A DNA stretch of 8,618 bases from JALYGK01 sp036259835 (GTDB lineage Bacteria; Actinomycetota; UBA4738): positions 1 through 8,618 of the forward strand of contig DATABA010000002.1 in NCBI GenBank assembly GCA_036259835.1. The letters run 5' to 3'. The notes under the pieces were generated by a model that searched no databases, was not told the origin of the DNA, and worked only from the letters and a program-made list of their open reading frames with translations. The translations under genes and the position numbers were made by a program. Below, piece after piece: positions 1 through 5,315 of this stretch; within the stretch, counting starts at the first letter, position 1; the number at the start of each line of letters is the position of its first letter.

Positions 1-325
1 CCACCTCCGCCGGGAACGTCGCGGCGTCAGCATCGAACGGGATGCGCTTCGCCCACTCGATGGCCTCATCGAACGACTTGACCTGGAGGAGCCAGTAGCC
101 CGCGACGATCTCCTTCGATTCGGCGAACGGCCCGTCGATCACCGTGCGCTTTCCCCCGCCGAACCTCACGCGCTTGCCCTCGGCGGTGGGGTGGAGCCCC
201 GCGCCGTCCAGCATGACACCGGCCTTGATGAGCTCCTCGTTGTACTTCGCCATCTCCTCGAGCTGCTCCTCGCTCGGGAGCTGCCCCGGCTGCGGGTCGC
301 CCTTCACCATCACCATGACTCGCAT
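1..325 (-). CDS. YciI / DGPF-domain protein, 3' end cut by window edge
   Basis: The visible 108 residues begin MRVMVMVKGDPQPG and carry the DGPF motif at residues 64-67, followed by a GYWLLQVKSFDEAIEWAKRIP-type stretch. This is the classic layout of the YCII-related (DGPF) family, small ferredoxin-fold proteins of unclear biochemical role that are often encoded beside ECF sigma factors. The ATG at 325 is chosen because a strong Shine-Dalgarno GGAAGGAGG (340-332) precedes it and the family usually begins with this MR-hydrophobic pattern. Only about the last 10-20 residues should be missing. The gene is codirectional with azlD but 169 bases away, so it probably has its own promoter. Its leader contains a long inverted repeat. 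An ECF sigma factor further left is a reasonable expectation but cannot be seen. Confidence 0.9.
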   Translation of the reverse strand, partial: MRVMVMVKGDPQPGQLPSEEQLEEMAKYNEELIKAGVMLDGAGLHPTAEGKRVRFGGGKRTVIDGPFAESKEIVAGYWLLQVKSFDEAIEWAKRIPFDADAATFPAEV

Positions 326-331
326 CGCATG

Positions 332-413
332 CCTCCTTCCTCATCCGAGCCCGGCCCCGGCGCCGTCGCCGGGTTCGAACCTGGCTCTCCACCCGTACGT
401 CGGATGAGGAGGG
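332..413 (-). promoter_or_regulatory. Structured leader of the YciI gene, stem adjoining the Shine-Dalgarno
   Basis: Read on the minus strand, TCCTCATCCGA (410-400) is perfectly complementary to TCGGATGAGGA (348-338), an 11-bp stem with a 51-base interior. The interior has a hairpin at 385-368 (GCCAGG, loop TTCGAA, CCCGGC) and alternative GC-rich pairings. The 3' arm runs directly into the Shine-Dalgarno GGAAGGAGG (340-332), and the 5' arm begins with CCTCCT, which can itself pair with GGAGG. The structure could therefore limit ribosome access. No known riboswitch class is recognised. A terminator is less likely because no T-run follows. That this region is transcribed is inferred. Confidence 0.45.
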
Positions 414-455
414 CCGAAATCGACATCTGGGGAAATTGCTCGGCCTCTTCGCCGG

Positions 456-461
456 ATGCTA
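456..461 (-). promoter_or_regulatory. Possible -10 element for the YciI gene
   Basis: TAGCAT fits the TAnnnT pattern of high-GC -10 elements and is the only clear match in the azlD-YciI gap. No convincing -35 lies 16-18 bases upstream. If it is used, transcription starts near 449 and gives a leader of about 120 bases containing the inverted repeat. Confidence 0.25.
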
Positions 462-494
462 GCGCGGACTCATTGCGATCACGCCGCAGCGCCC

Positions 495-803
495 TCACGT
501 CAGGAGGCGCACGCTAGCCGTGGTCGCCACAGCGATGAGCAGCACGACGATGACCGGTGCGCGAAGGGCCACGGCCACCGCCGCGGCGGCGAGGCCCGCA
601 GCCCGGGCGTCCACCACCAGCCGTGTCCCTTCACTGAACGTCTGCGTCACTACCAGTGCAGCCAGAACGAAGCGGGCCAAGAGGTCCGCTGAAGAAGACA
701 GCCACGGCGGGAGCCGCCGGCCACCGATGAAGGCAGGGCCTATCGCCTTGAGCAGCATGGCCGAGCCGCTGACCAAGGCGACGAGCACCCATGCAGACGT
801 CAG
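495..803 (-). CDS. azlD: AzlD-family membrane protein, small subunit of a branched-chain amino acid exporter; apparent CTG start
   Basis: The 102-residue product has the AzlD size and pattern. A first helix (about residues 5-22) leads into LLKAIGPAFIGGRRLPPWL, then come hydrophobic segments at about 40-55, 68-80 and 82-100. AzlD partners AzlC in export of branched-chain amino acids and toxic analogues such as 4-azaleucine. There is no ATG in frame near the expected start. A Shine-Dalgarno AAAAGGAG (816-809) sits exactly five bases before a CTG at 803-801, and this CTG overlaps the azlC stop as CTGA. The next usable codon, GTG at 788, would be 20 bases from the Shine-Dalgarno and would lose residues of helix 1. 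CTG is therefore the best start, giving tight coupling to azlC. Confidence 0.85.
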   Translation of the reverse strand: MTSAWVLVALVSGSAMLLKAIGPAFIGGRRLPPWLSSSADLLARFVLAALVVTQTFSEGTRLVVDARAAGLAAAAVAVALRAPVIVVLLIAVATTASVRLLT

Positions 804-1513
804 TGGGGCTCCTTTTCTGCTTCCGTCCCTGCGGACGCACGCGGCCCCGCTACGAACGCCAGCAAAGAGGCGAACAGGAGCGGAAGCCCGACCGGGAGCA
901 CGGGAACCAGTGCGAGGCACACTGAGGCCGCGCCCACGGAAAGCGACGCCTGGCGCCGTGTCCAGGGCCGCCTCACCAGGAGAGCCAGGAACAGTGCCGG
1001 TGAAAGCGCGTCGAGGCCGAGAGCCTCCGGATCGCCGGCCGCACCGCTCACGGCGACACCGATCGCGGTCGCGCTGACCCACGACACCCACAACACGACC
1101 CCGGCGCCGATCATTCGGCGCACATCGAAAACTCCCTCGGTCGTCCAGCCGATGGCCCAGCTCTCGTCGACCAACAGTTGGGCCAGAAGGAATCGTCGGA
1201 TCACTCCACCCTCGAAGGCGGGGGCGACCGTCAGGCCCATGACGGCGTAGCGGCTGTTCAGGGAAGCGGCCGAGAGTGTGGCAGCCACGACGCTCCCTCC
1301 CGCTGCGACGACAGAGAGCGCCGCGAACTGCGCCGACCCGCTGAAGGCCAATGCCGACAGGGCCACCGCCGCAAGCGCCGGGACCTCAGCCGATCCGGCG
1401 AGGACCCCCAGCGACGCGCCGAACGCCACGTCCGAGGCCACCACCGGGAGGCTCGCTCGGGCCCCGAGCACGTACGAGGAGCGCTCCGGGCGGCGTCGCG
1501 ACGCTCCCGTCAC
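800..1513 (-). CDS. azlC: AzlC-family membrane protein, large subunit of a branched-chain amino acid exporter
   Basis: This 237-residue membrane protein matches AzlC in length and signatures. After a short Arg-rich N-terminus come ARASLPVVASDVAFGASLGVLAG (residues 18-40), the FSGSAQF motif at 57-63, NSRY at 86-89 and DESWA at 116-120. Several further hydrophobic helices extend to about residue 221. AzlC with AzlD forms the inner-membrane exporter for branched-chain amino acids. The start is the GTG at 1513, which overlaps the upstream DUF885 stop as GTGA, so the two are probably translationally coupled. The reading frame stays open far upstream through the peptidase gene, but that extension is antisense-free shadow in another frame and does not resemble AzlC. 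The C-terminal tail (EKEPH) overlaps the azlD start. Confidence 0.92.
   Translation of the reverse strand: MTGASRRRPERSSYVLGARASLPVVASDVAFGASLGVLAGSAEVPALAAVALSALAFSGSAQFAALSVVAAGGSVVAATLSAASLNSRYAVMGLTVAPAFEGGVIRRFLLAQLLVDESWAIGWTTEGVFDVRRMIGAGVVLWVSWVSATAIGVAVSGAAGDPEALGLDALSPALFLALLVRRPWTRRQASLSVGAASVCLALVPVLPVGLPLLFASLLAFVAGPRASAGTEAEKEPH
804..816 (-). promoter_or_regulatory. Ribosome binding site that decides the azlD CTG start
   Basis: AAAAGGAG at 816-809 lies inside the last codons of azlC, followed by the spacer CCCCA (808-804) and then CTG. The five-base spacing is ideal only for the CTG. Confidence 0.6.
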
Positions 1514-3153
1514 GTCTCGCCGATCTCCAGTTCGCGACGCATCGTCGGGAGCGGCAGTGACCCCATCGCCAACAGCCGATCGTGGAAGTGGCGTAGAGAG
1601 AAGGCCGAACCCTCTCGCGAGGCAGCCTCGTCGCGCGAGCGTTCGATCTCCATCTGGCCCACCTTGTAGCACAAGGCCTGACCCGGCATGGCGATGTATC
1701 GGTCTGCTTCGACCTCCGCCTCCCACGAACGGAGGCCCGTCGCCTCCAGCGCCTCCACCACTCGTGGGCGGCCCCACCCGAGGACATGGATGCCGGTATC
1801 GACGATGAGCCGTGTGGCACGAAGCGACTGAAGCTCGAGCATCCCCACCCGTTCGTAGTCGTCTTCGTACAGTCCCATCTCGTCGGCGAGCCGCTCGGAA
1901 TACAGGCCCCACCCTTCGGCGAACGCCGCCCCGTACAGCTCGCCGCCCCACCGACGAATGGCGTGCCGGTCGCCGGCGGCTTCGACCTCCAGTCCCGTCT
2001 GGAGGTGATGTCCCGGGTTCGCCTCGTGGTAGATCGTCGCGGCCAGGCTGTAGAGGGGTCGCGGCGCCGTGTTGACGTGGAAGATCGCCGGCCGTGAACC
2101 ATCCAACGAAGCCCCCTGGTAGTAGTCCAGGATGTCCTTCTCCCGGAACTCTTCGACCGGGCGCACCTCGCAATTTCGGCCGGGCATTCGGCCGAAGAAG
2201 CGCCTGCTCACGTCCCAGCTTCGTGCCACTCGATCCTTCGTCCACTCGAGGATCTGCTCTCGGCTCGGAAGGTCGCTCTCCTCGCGCAGCTCCGCGACCA
2301 ACGCCGCAGCGTCGGCGTGGCCGTGCCGAGAGGCGATGGCTCGCCCCTCTTCATCGAGCTTCGCTTGCTCGGCGACGCCGAGGTCGTGAAGCTCCCGGGG
2401 ATCCAGCGCAACCGACGTCCACCCCTTGATCTCGGCGGCGTAGATCTCCACGCCATTCGGAAGGGCCGAGATGCCGATCGATTCCCGCGCGTGCCCACCG
2501 TACTCACGAAGCGCATCCAGGTAACGAGCCAGTGACGGGTAGACGAGGTCTCGAAGGACCCCAACGGCCCGTTCGCGATCCTCGGGCCGTTGGAGTGGTC
2601 CGAGCGCCGGCGACTGCTCGGGACCGTCGGAGACCTGACGATCAACCATCGCGATGGATCGCTCGACGACGATCCGCGGCGCGACCTGTCCCTCGGCGAC
2701 CGCCTGGCGAAGCGCTTCGACGATCGAGTCGAAGTACCGAGGCACGGCCCCGAGTCGGATCAGATAGCGGTCGACGCGTTCTGGAGTATCGGTGACCTGG
2801 AGCTGCCCCAGCTCCCCGAGCAGGTGACCAGGCCCGAATCGATGGCCACCAAGCATGTGGCTCACCGCCCACAATCGGTCGAGGCGATACCGAACGAAGT
2901 CGACCTCCCGCTCTGCCATCGCGCGGACCGCGTCCAGAGCGGTTCGGTCCTCGAAGCCAAGTTCGGACCGATCGATCTGCTCCGCCTTCTTCAGCGCATC
3001 GCGGTTCACCCGTTCCCGTTCCGCCAGGCCCGCCTCACTGGGGTCGGGAAGCCGATCGTCGAATCGGTCGTTGCCGATTGCTGTCGCGAACAGCGGCTCA
3101 ATCGAAAGGAACCGGTTCCAGTATTCGTCGACGAGATCACGTACGCGAGTCAC
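1510..3153 (-). CDS. DUF885-family zinc-dependent peptidase-like protein
   Basis: The 547-residue product belongs to the DUF885 family (PF05960), predicted metallopeptidases of usual length 540-600 residues. The metal-binding motif HEANPGHHLQ is at 376-385, with E377 the expected catalytic base and H376, H382 and H383 near the metal. It is followed by EGWGLYSE (413-420), which supplies a further acidic ligand in this fold, and by QALCYKVGQMEI (492-503), the conserved C-terminal segment. I see no signal peptide, so it is probably cytoplasmic. The GTG at 3153 is preferred because the family N-terminus (RVRDLVDEYWNRFL) starts here and a promoter lies just upstream. An earlier GTG at 3186 would add 11 residues that overlap the operator. 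It heads a coupled operon with azlC-azlD, which suggests release of amino acids from peptides followed by export of the excess. The substrate is unknown. Confidence 0.9.
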   Translation of the reverse strand: MTRVRDLVDEYWNRFLSIEPLFATAIGNDRFDDRLPDPSEAGLAERERVNRDALKKAEQIDRSELGFEDRTALDAVRAMAEREVDFVRYRLDRLWAVSHMLGGHRFGPGHLLGELGQLQVTDTPERVDRYLIRLGAVPRYFDSIVEALRQAVAEGQVAPRIVVERSIAMVDRQVSDGPEQSPALGPLQRPEDRERAVGVLRDLVYPSLARYLDALREYGGHARESIGISALPNGVEIYAAEIKGWTSVALDPRELHDLGVAEQAKLDEEGRAIASRHGHADAAALVAELREESDLPSREQILEWTKDRVARSWDVSRRFFGRMPGRNCEVRPVEEFREKDILDYYQGASLDGSRPAIFHVNTAPRPLYSLAATIYHEANPGHHLQTGLEVEAAGDRHAIRRWGGELYGAAFAEGWGLYSERLADEMGLYEDDYERVGMLELQSLRATRLIVDTGIHVLGWGRPRVVEALEATGLRSWEAEVEADRYIAMPGQALCYKVGQMEIERSRDEAASREGSAFSLRHFHDRLLAMGSLPLPTMRRELEIGET

Positions 3154-3210
3154 ACCAATGAAAAGCCTATGTTGGTGTTCCAACACCAGTCAAGTTCGAA
3201 CGTTGGTGTG
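3151..3210. promoter_or_regulatory. Operator-like cluster of four TTGGTGT half-sites
   Basis: Four half-sites alternate in orientation: ACACCAA (3152-3158), TTGGTGT (3172-3178), AACACCA (3182-3188) and TTGGTGT (3203-3209). The inner pair forms TGGTGTT-CC-AACACCA (3173-3188). The outer pair forms CACACCAA (3151-3158) with TTGGTGTG (3203-3210). The inner palindrome fills the spacer between -35 and -10 of the DUF885 promoter, and the outer left site covers its start point. The outer right site lies just before the CGNR gene. This is the arrangement expected of a regulator controlling both directions, with the CGNR protein as the natural candidate. Confidence 0.65.
3164..3193 (-). promoter_or_regulatory. 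Sigma-70-type promoter for the DUF885-azlC-azlD operon
   Basis: On the minus strand TTGACT (3193-3188) and TAGGCT (3169-3164) are separated by 18 bases. TTGACT matches TTGACA at five of six positions, and TAGGCT fits the TAnnnT form common in actinobacteria. The start point would fall around 3153-3157, at or next to the GTG start, so the mRNA is probably leaderless. This agrees with the absence of any Shine-Dalgarno. Confidence 0.6.
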
Positions 3211-3227
3211 GGAAAATTGTGAACCTG

Positions 3228-3806
3228 ATGTCTCGCCAGGAGAGCGAAGAACCAGGCGGTCGACTTCCCGCCCCGGGTGGGCTCAGGTTGGTTCAGGAGT
3301 TTGTGAACACAAACGACATCGAGGGCGGGACCGACGCGCTGGCCACGCCTGATGCGCTTCAAGCCTGGCTGCGCAGCCGTGGTTTGCTTCCGCGGGGAGG
3401 TCGTGTTTCCCGACCGGATGTCCATCGCGTAGTGGCGTTTCGGGAAGCCGTGCGGTCGCTCGCGTCTGCGAACACCGGCGCGCGGATCGACCCGGCTGCG
3501 CTTCGCCTGCTCAACGACACCAGCGCGAAGGTGCGGATTCGGTTCGGCCCCGCCGGTGACGCTCGACTGGACCCGGACCAAGGCGGCGTCCCGGGATTCC
3601 TTTCTCACGTCTCGTCGCTGATCCACAACGCGATGCTCGATGGATCGTGGTCTCGGATGAAGGTGTGTCGGCGAGACGTCTGCCAGTGGCTCTTCTACGA
3701 CCACTCGCGGAACAACTCGAGCACGTGGTGCGCGATGGCCGTGTGCGGCAATCGCGCGAAGACCCGCCGCTATTACCAAAGGCGCCACGGCGTTCGCGGC
3801 GGCTGA
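3228..3806 (+). CDS. CGNR zinc-finger / ABATE-domain putative transcriptional regulator
   Basis: The 192-residue product has an N-terminal ABATE-like domain (about residues 18-135, including GGLRLVQEFVNT and VVAFREAVRSLA). A C-terminal CGNR zinc finger occupies about 143-186. The four cysteines are C147, C152, C168 and C173. Between them lies QWLFYDHSRNNSSTWCAMAV, and the naming motif CGNR is at 173-176. Proteins of this family are treated as putative DNA-binding regulators, though few have been studied. I chose the ATG at 3228. An in-frame GTG at 3219 would add three residues and is equally possible, since neither has a good Shine-Dalgarno. The gene is divergent from the DUF885-azlCD operon and shares with it a short region of repeated half-sites, so autoregulation and control of that operon are likely. 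Confidence 0.88.
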   Translation: MSRQESEEPGGRLPAPGGLRLVQEFVNTNDIEGGTDALATPDALQAWLRSRGLLPRGGRVSRPDVHRVVAFREAVRSLASANTGARIDPAALRLLNDTSAKVRIRFGPAGDARLDPDQGGVPGFLSHVSSLIHNAMLDGSWSRMKVCRRDVCQWLFYDHSRNNSSTWCAMAVCGNRAKTRRYYQRRHGVRGG

Positions 3807-3816
3807 GACGCGCGAT

Positions 3817-3822
3817 TACACT
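3817..3822 (+). promoter_or_regulatory. Possible -10 element before the four-helix membrane protein gene
   Basis: TACACT fits TAnnnT, with a poor -35 candidate TTCGCG (3793-3798) 18 bases upstream inside the end of the CGNR gene. The start point would be near 3829, leaving a leader of about 40 bases. Readthrough from the CGNR gene is an equally good explanation. Confidence 0.25.
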
Positions 3823-3870
3823 CCGGCGCGTGGCGGCCGAGGTGGTCGCCTTGGAGCGGAGGTGACCAAC

Positions 3871-4335
3871 ATGGCTTATCAACAGCAACCTGGATATCCG
3901 GCCGCGAGACCCACGGCCCGCCCGTTGCTGCCGGGGCTCATCGCGGGCGTCGTCGGCGGTGCTCTGATGATCCTCGGCGCGTTTCTCCCGTGGGTTCCGG
4001 GCGCAGAAGTGAACGGGCTCGAGGTACCGATCGAGATCCTCATCGACCCCGACGTCAACCGTAACCCCGACTTGTTCGTGACGTCAGCCGGGTTCCTCGT
4101 GATCGTGCTCGGTCTCGTCGTCATTCTCGGCGCGGCCCTCGGCTGGGGCGGGCTCCCCCGGCTCGCCGCCGTGCTCGGCATCGTCACGGTGGCCCTCCTC
4201 ATCATCTCGGCCTACCGGGGTGGCGCGAATATCGGAGACCTCGGTCTCGGAGTTTGGGTGGTCCTGGTCGGGTCGATCGTCGCGCTCGTGGCCGGCTTCC
4301 TGGCCCCGCGCTCGGAGGCCGGAACGCCGGTCTGA
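3871..4335 (+). CDS. Four-helix membrane protein of unknown function
   Basis: The 154-residue product begins with a polar, Pro/Gln/Arg-rich stretch (MAYQQQPGYPAARPTARP). Four hydrophobic segments follow at about 19-40, 70-91, 96-114 and 125-144. The loop after helix 1, FLPWVPGAEVNGLEVPIEIL, resembles the FLPWV-x-NG loop seen in many small uncharacterised actinobacterial membrane proteins. The ATG at 3871 is chosen over the in-frame GTG at 3862 because GGAGGTGA (3858-3865) is an excellent Shine-Dalgarno for the ATG and overlaps the GTG itself. It sits 64 bases after the CGNR gene and 11 bases before the DNA-repair gene, so it may be cotranscribed with the latter. I do not recognise a function. 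Confidence 0.85.
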   Translation: MAYQQQPGYPAARPTARPLLPGLIAGVVGGALMILGAFLPWVPGAEVNGLEVPIEILIDPDVNRNPDLFVTSAGFLVIVLGLVVILGAALGWGGLPRLAAVLGIVTVALLIISAYRGGANIGDLGLGVWVVLVGSIVALVAGFLAPRSEAGTPV

Positions 4336-4346
4336 CCGCCGCGCGC

Positions 4347-5081
4347 GTGCGCGTGGCCGACCCTGCGAAGCTCGCCCGGCGTCTTGAAGCCGAGCTGAAG
4401 CGGCTCGGGAACCCCGAGCGGGCCGCCGGCGAAAAGCAGTACCTCAAGAGTGACCTTTCTTTCTACGGCGTCGCGCTCGCGGAGATGCGCCGGCTGGCGA
4501 AGGACGTTTCGAGGACCGCGCAGGTGGATCACGACGACGTCCTCGCTCTGGCTGAAGAGCTCTGGAGCAAGCCGGTGTTCGAACGCCGCATGATGGCCGT
4601 CATTCTTCTCGAGCTCCACGCGCACGAACTCGGTCCACCTGACCTTCGCCTAATTGAGCGGCTCATTCGTGAATCCAACACGTGGGCGTTGGTGGACGGC
4701 CTTGCCGGCGACGTCGTCAGCACGATGGCGCTGCATCACTCCATCAGGCAAACGCTCGATCGCTGGGCAAGGGACGAGGACTTCTGGATTCGCCGGTCTT
4801 CGCTGCTGGCCGAGCTGAAGCCGCTCAAGTCCGGCGCGTCATTCGAACCGTTCGCGAAACGGGCCGACGCCATGCTCGAGGAGGCCGAGTTCTTCATTCG
4901 AAAGGCGATCGGCTGGGTGCTTCGGGAGATGTCGAAGAAGCGGCCGGACGAGGTCTACGACTGGATCGCGCCCCGCGCCCACCGCGCCTCCGGCGTCACG
5001 ATGCGGGAGGTGGTCAGGCACTTGGACACGAAGCGCGCCGAACTGCTCATGCGCGCGTACAAGGCGAGGCGTCCAGCCTGA
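4347..5081 (+). CDS. AlkD-like DNA alkylation repair protein (HEAT-repeat DNA glycosylase)
   Basis: The 244-residue product matches the DNA alkylation repair family (PF08713), built from helical HEAT-like repeats. The best studied member, Bacillus cereus AlkD (237 residues), removes N3- and N7-alkylated purines without base flipping. Its key residues appear conserved: the W-x3-D pair as W113 and D117 in NTWALVDGLAG, the arginine in FWIRRSSLLAEL (149/150), and W190 in EFFIRKAIGWVLREM. The N-terminal GNPERAAGEKQYLKSDLSFYG is also typical of the family. The start is uncertain: GTG at 4347 or GTG at 4353, neither with a clear Shine-Dalgarno. The frame is open upstream to a GTG at 4254, but that would overlap the membrane protein gene by 82 bases. 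Close spacing to the upstream gene suggests coupled translation. Confidence 0.9.
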   Translation: MRVADPAKLARRLEAELKRLGNPERAAGEKQYLKSDLSFYGVALAEMRRLAKDVSRTAQVDHDDVLALAEELWSKPVFERRMMAVILLELHAHELGPPDLRLIERLIRESNTWALVDGLAGDVVSTMALHHSIRQTLDRWARDEDFWIRRSSLLAELKPLKSGASFEPFAKRADAMLEEAEFFIRKAIGWVLREMSKKRPDEVYDWIAPRAHRASGVTMREVVRHLDTKRAELLMRAYKARRPA

Positions 5082-5085
5082 CGGC

Positions 5086-5105
5086 TCGGCTCCGGACGGA
5101 GCCGA
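5086..5105 (+). terminator. Hairpin after the DNA-repair gene, probable transcription stop
   Basis: TCGGCTCCG (5086-5094) and CGGAGCCGA (5097-5105) are perfect inverse complements separated by two bases, so the folded form has 7-8 bp with a small loop. It starts five bases after the stop codon. The following stretch (AACCCTTATTGCTT) has only scattered T, so termination would be imperfect. Confidence 0.5.
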
Positions 5106-5110
5106 AACCC

Positions 5111-5295
5111 TTATTGCTTCTCGTCGTAGACGATGCTGAGCTCGTCGCCGCTGGCGAAGAACCGTCTGGAATCGCTGCGGCGCTTCCTGTGGCCATCTTT
5201 CTCTTTGAACCCCTCTTTGACTTGGGCCTTTGGTGCAGGACGTACTCCGCCGGGAGTACGGGCCCGTAGTCTTCGGGCCGATGCCGGGCACGCAA
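5111..5295 (-). pseudogene. Possible small gene broken by a frameshift, or remnant
   Basis: On the minus strand one frame ends with VKEGFKEKDGHRKRRSDSRR, then FFASGDELSIVYDEKQ and TAA at 5113-5111. About 80 percent of its codons end in G or C, which looks coding. This frame has no usable start codon before its upstream TAA near 5312. A second frame just upstream reads RPEDYGPVLPAEYVLHQRPK, also with high G/C at third positions, from a possible TTG at 5295. A one-base shift near 5225-5235 would join the two into a protein of about 60 residues. It lacks a Shine-Dalgarno, and inverted repeats overlap its 5' half. I do not recognise the family. Chance coding resemblance in GC-rich DNA cannot be excluded. 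Confidence 0.25.
5241..5279. repeat. Two adjacent inverted repeats upstream of the sensor kinase gene
   Basis: CGTACTCC (5241-5248) and GGAGTACG (5253-5260) flank GCCG. Immediately after, GGCCCG (5261-5266) and CGGGCC (5274-5279) flank seven bases. The pair ends 36 bases before the kinase start, suitable for a regulator site or for a structured end of a transcript arriving from either side. Neither is followed by a T-run. Confidence 0.5.
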
Positions 5296-5303
5296 TGACG
5301 AAA

Positions 5304-5309
5304 TAGCGT
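5304..5309 (+). promoter_or_regulatory. Possible -10 of the sensor kinase operon, leaderless
   Basis: TAGCGT fits TAnnnT and ends six bases before the GTG at 5316, so the transcript would begin at the start codon. No good -35 is seen. The absence of any Shine-Dalgarno before the GTG supports leaderless expression. Confidence 0.4.
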
Positions 5310-5315
5310 TACGGC

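Noticed and set aside
338..410. tRNA-like arrangement: 11-bp end stem, about 73 bases long, with a GTTCGAA loop
   Set aside because: The GTTCGAA lies in the centre rather than at the T-arm position, the D-arm and T-arm are missing, and the end stem is too long. It is better treated as a leader structure.
1514..2245. N-terminal extension of azlC upstream of 1513
   Set aside because: It overlaps the DUF885 coding region in another frame, has atypical composition, and AzlC homologues begin near the GTG at 1513.
3194..3201. GTTCGAAC palindrome (also within 372-381) as a LexA/SOS box
   Set aside because: Known actinobacterial-type boxes need GAAC and GTTC separated by four bases in the opposite order; this palindrome lacks that spacing.
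3862..3864. GTG at 3862 as start of the four-helix membrane protein
   Set aside because: It lies inside the Shine-Dalgarno that serves the ATG at 3871.
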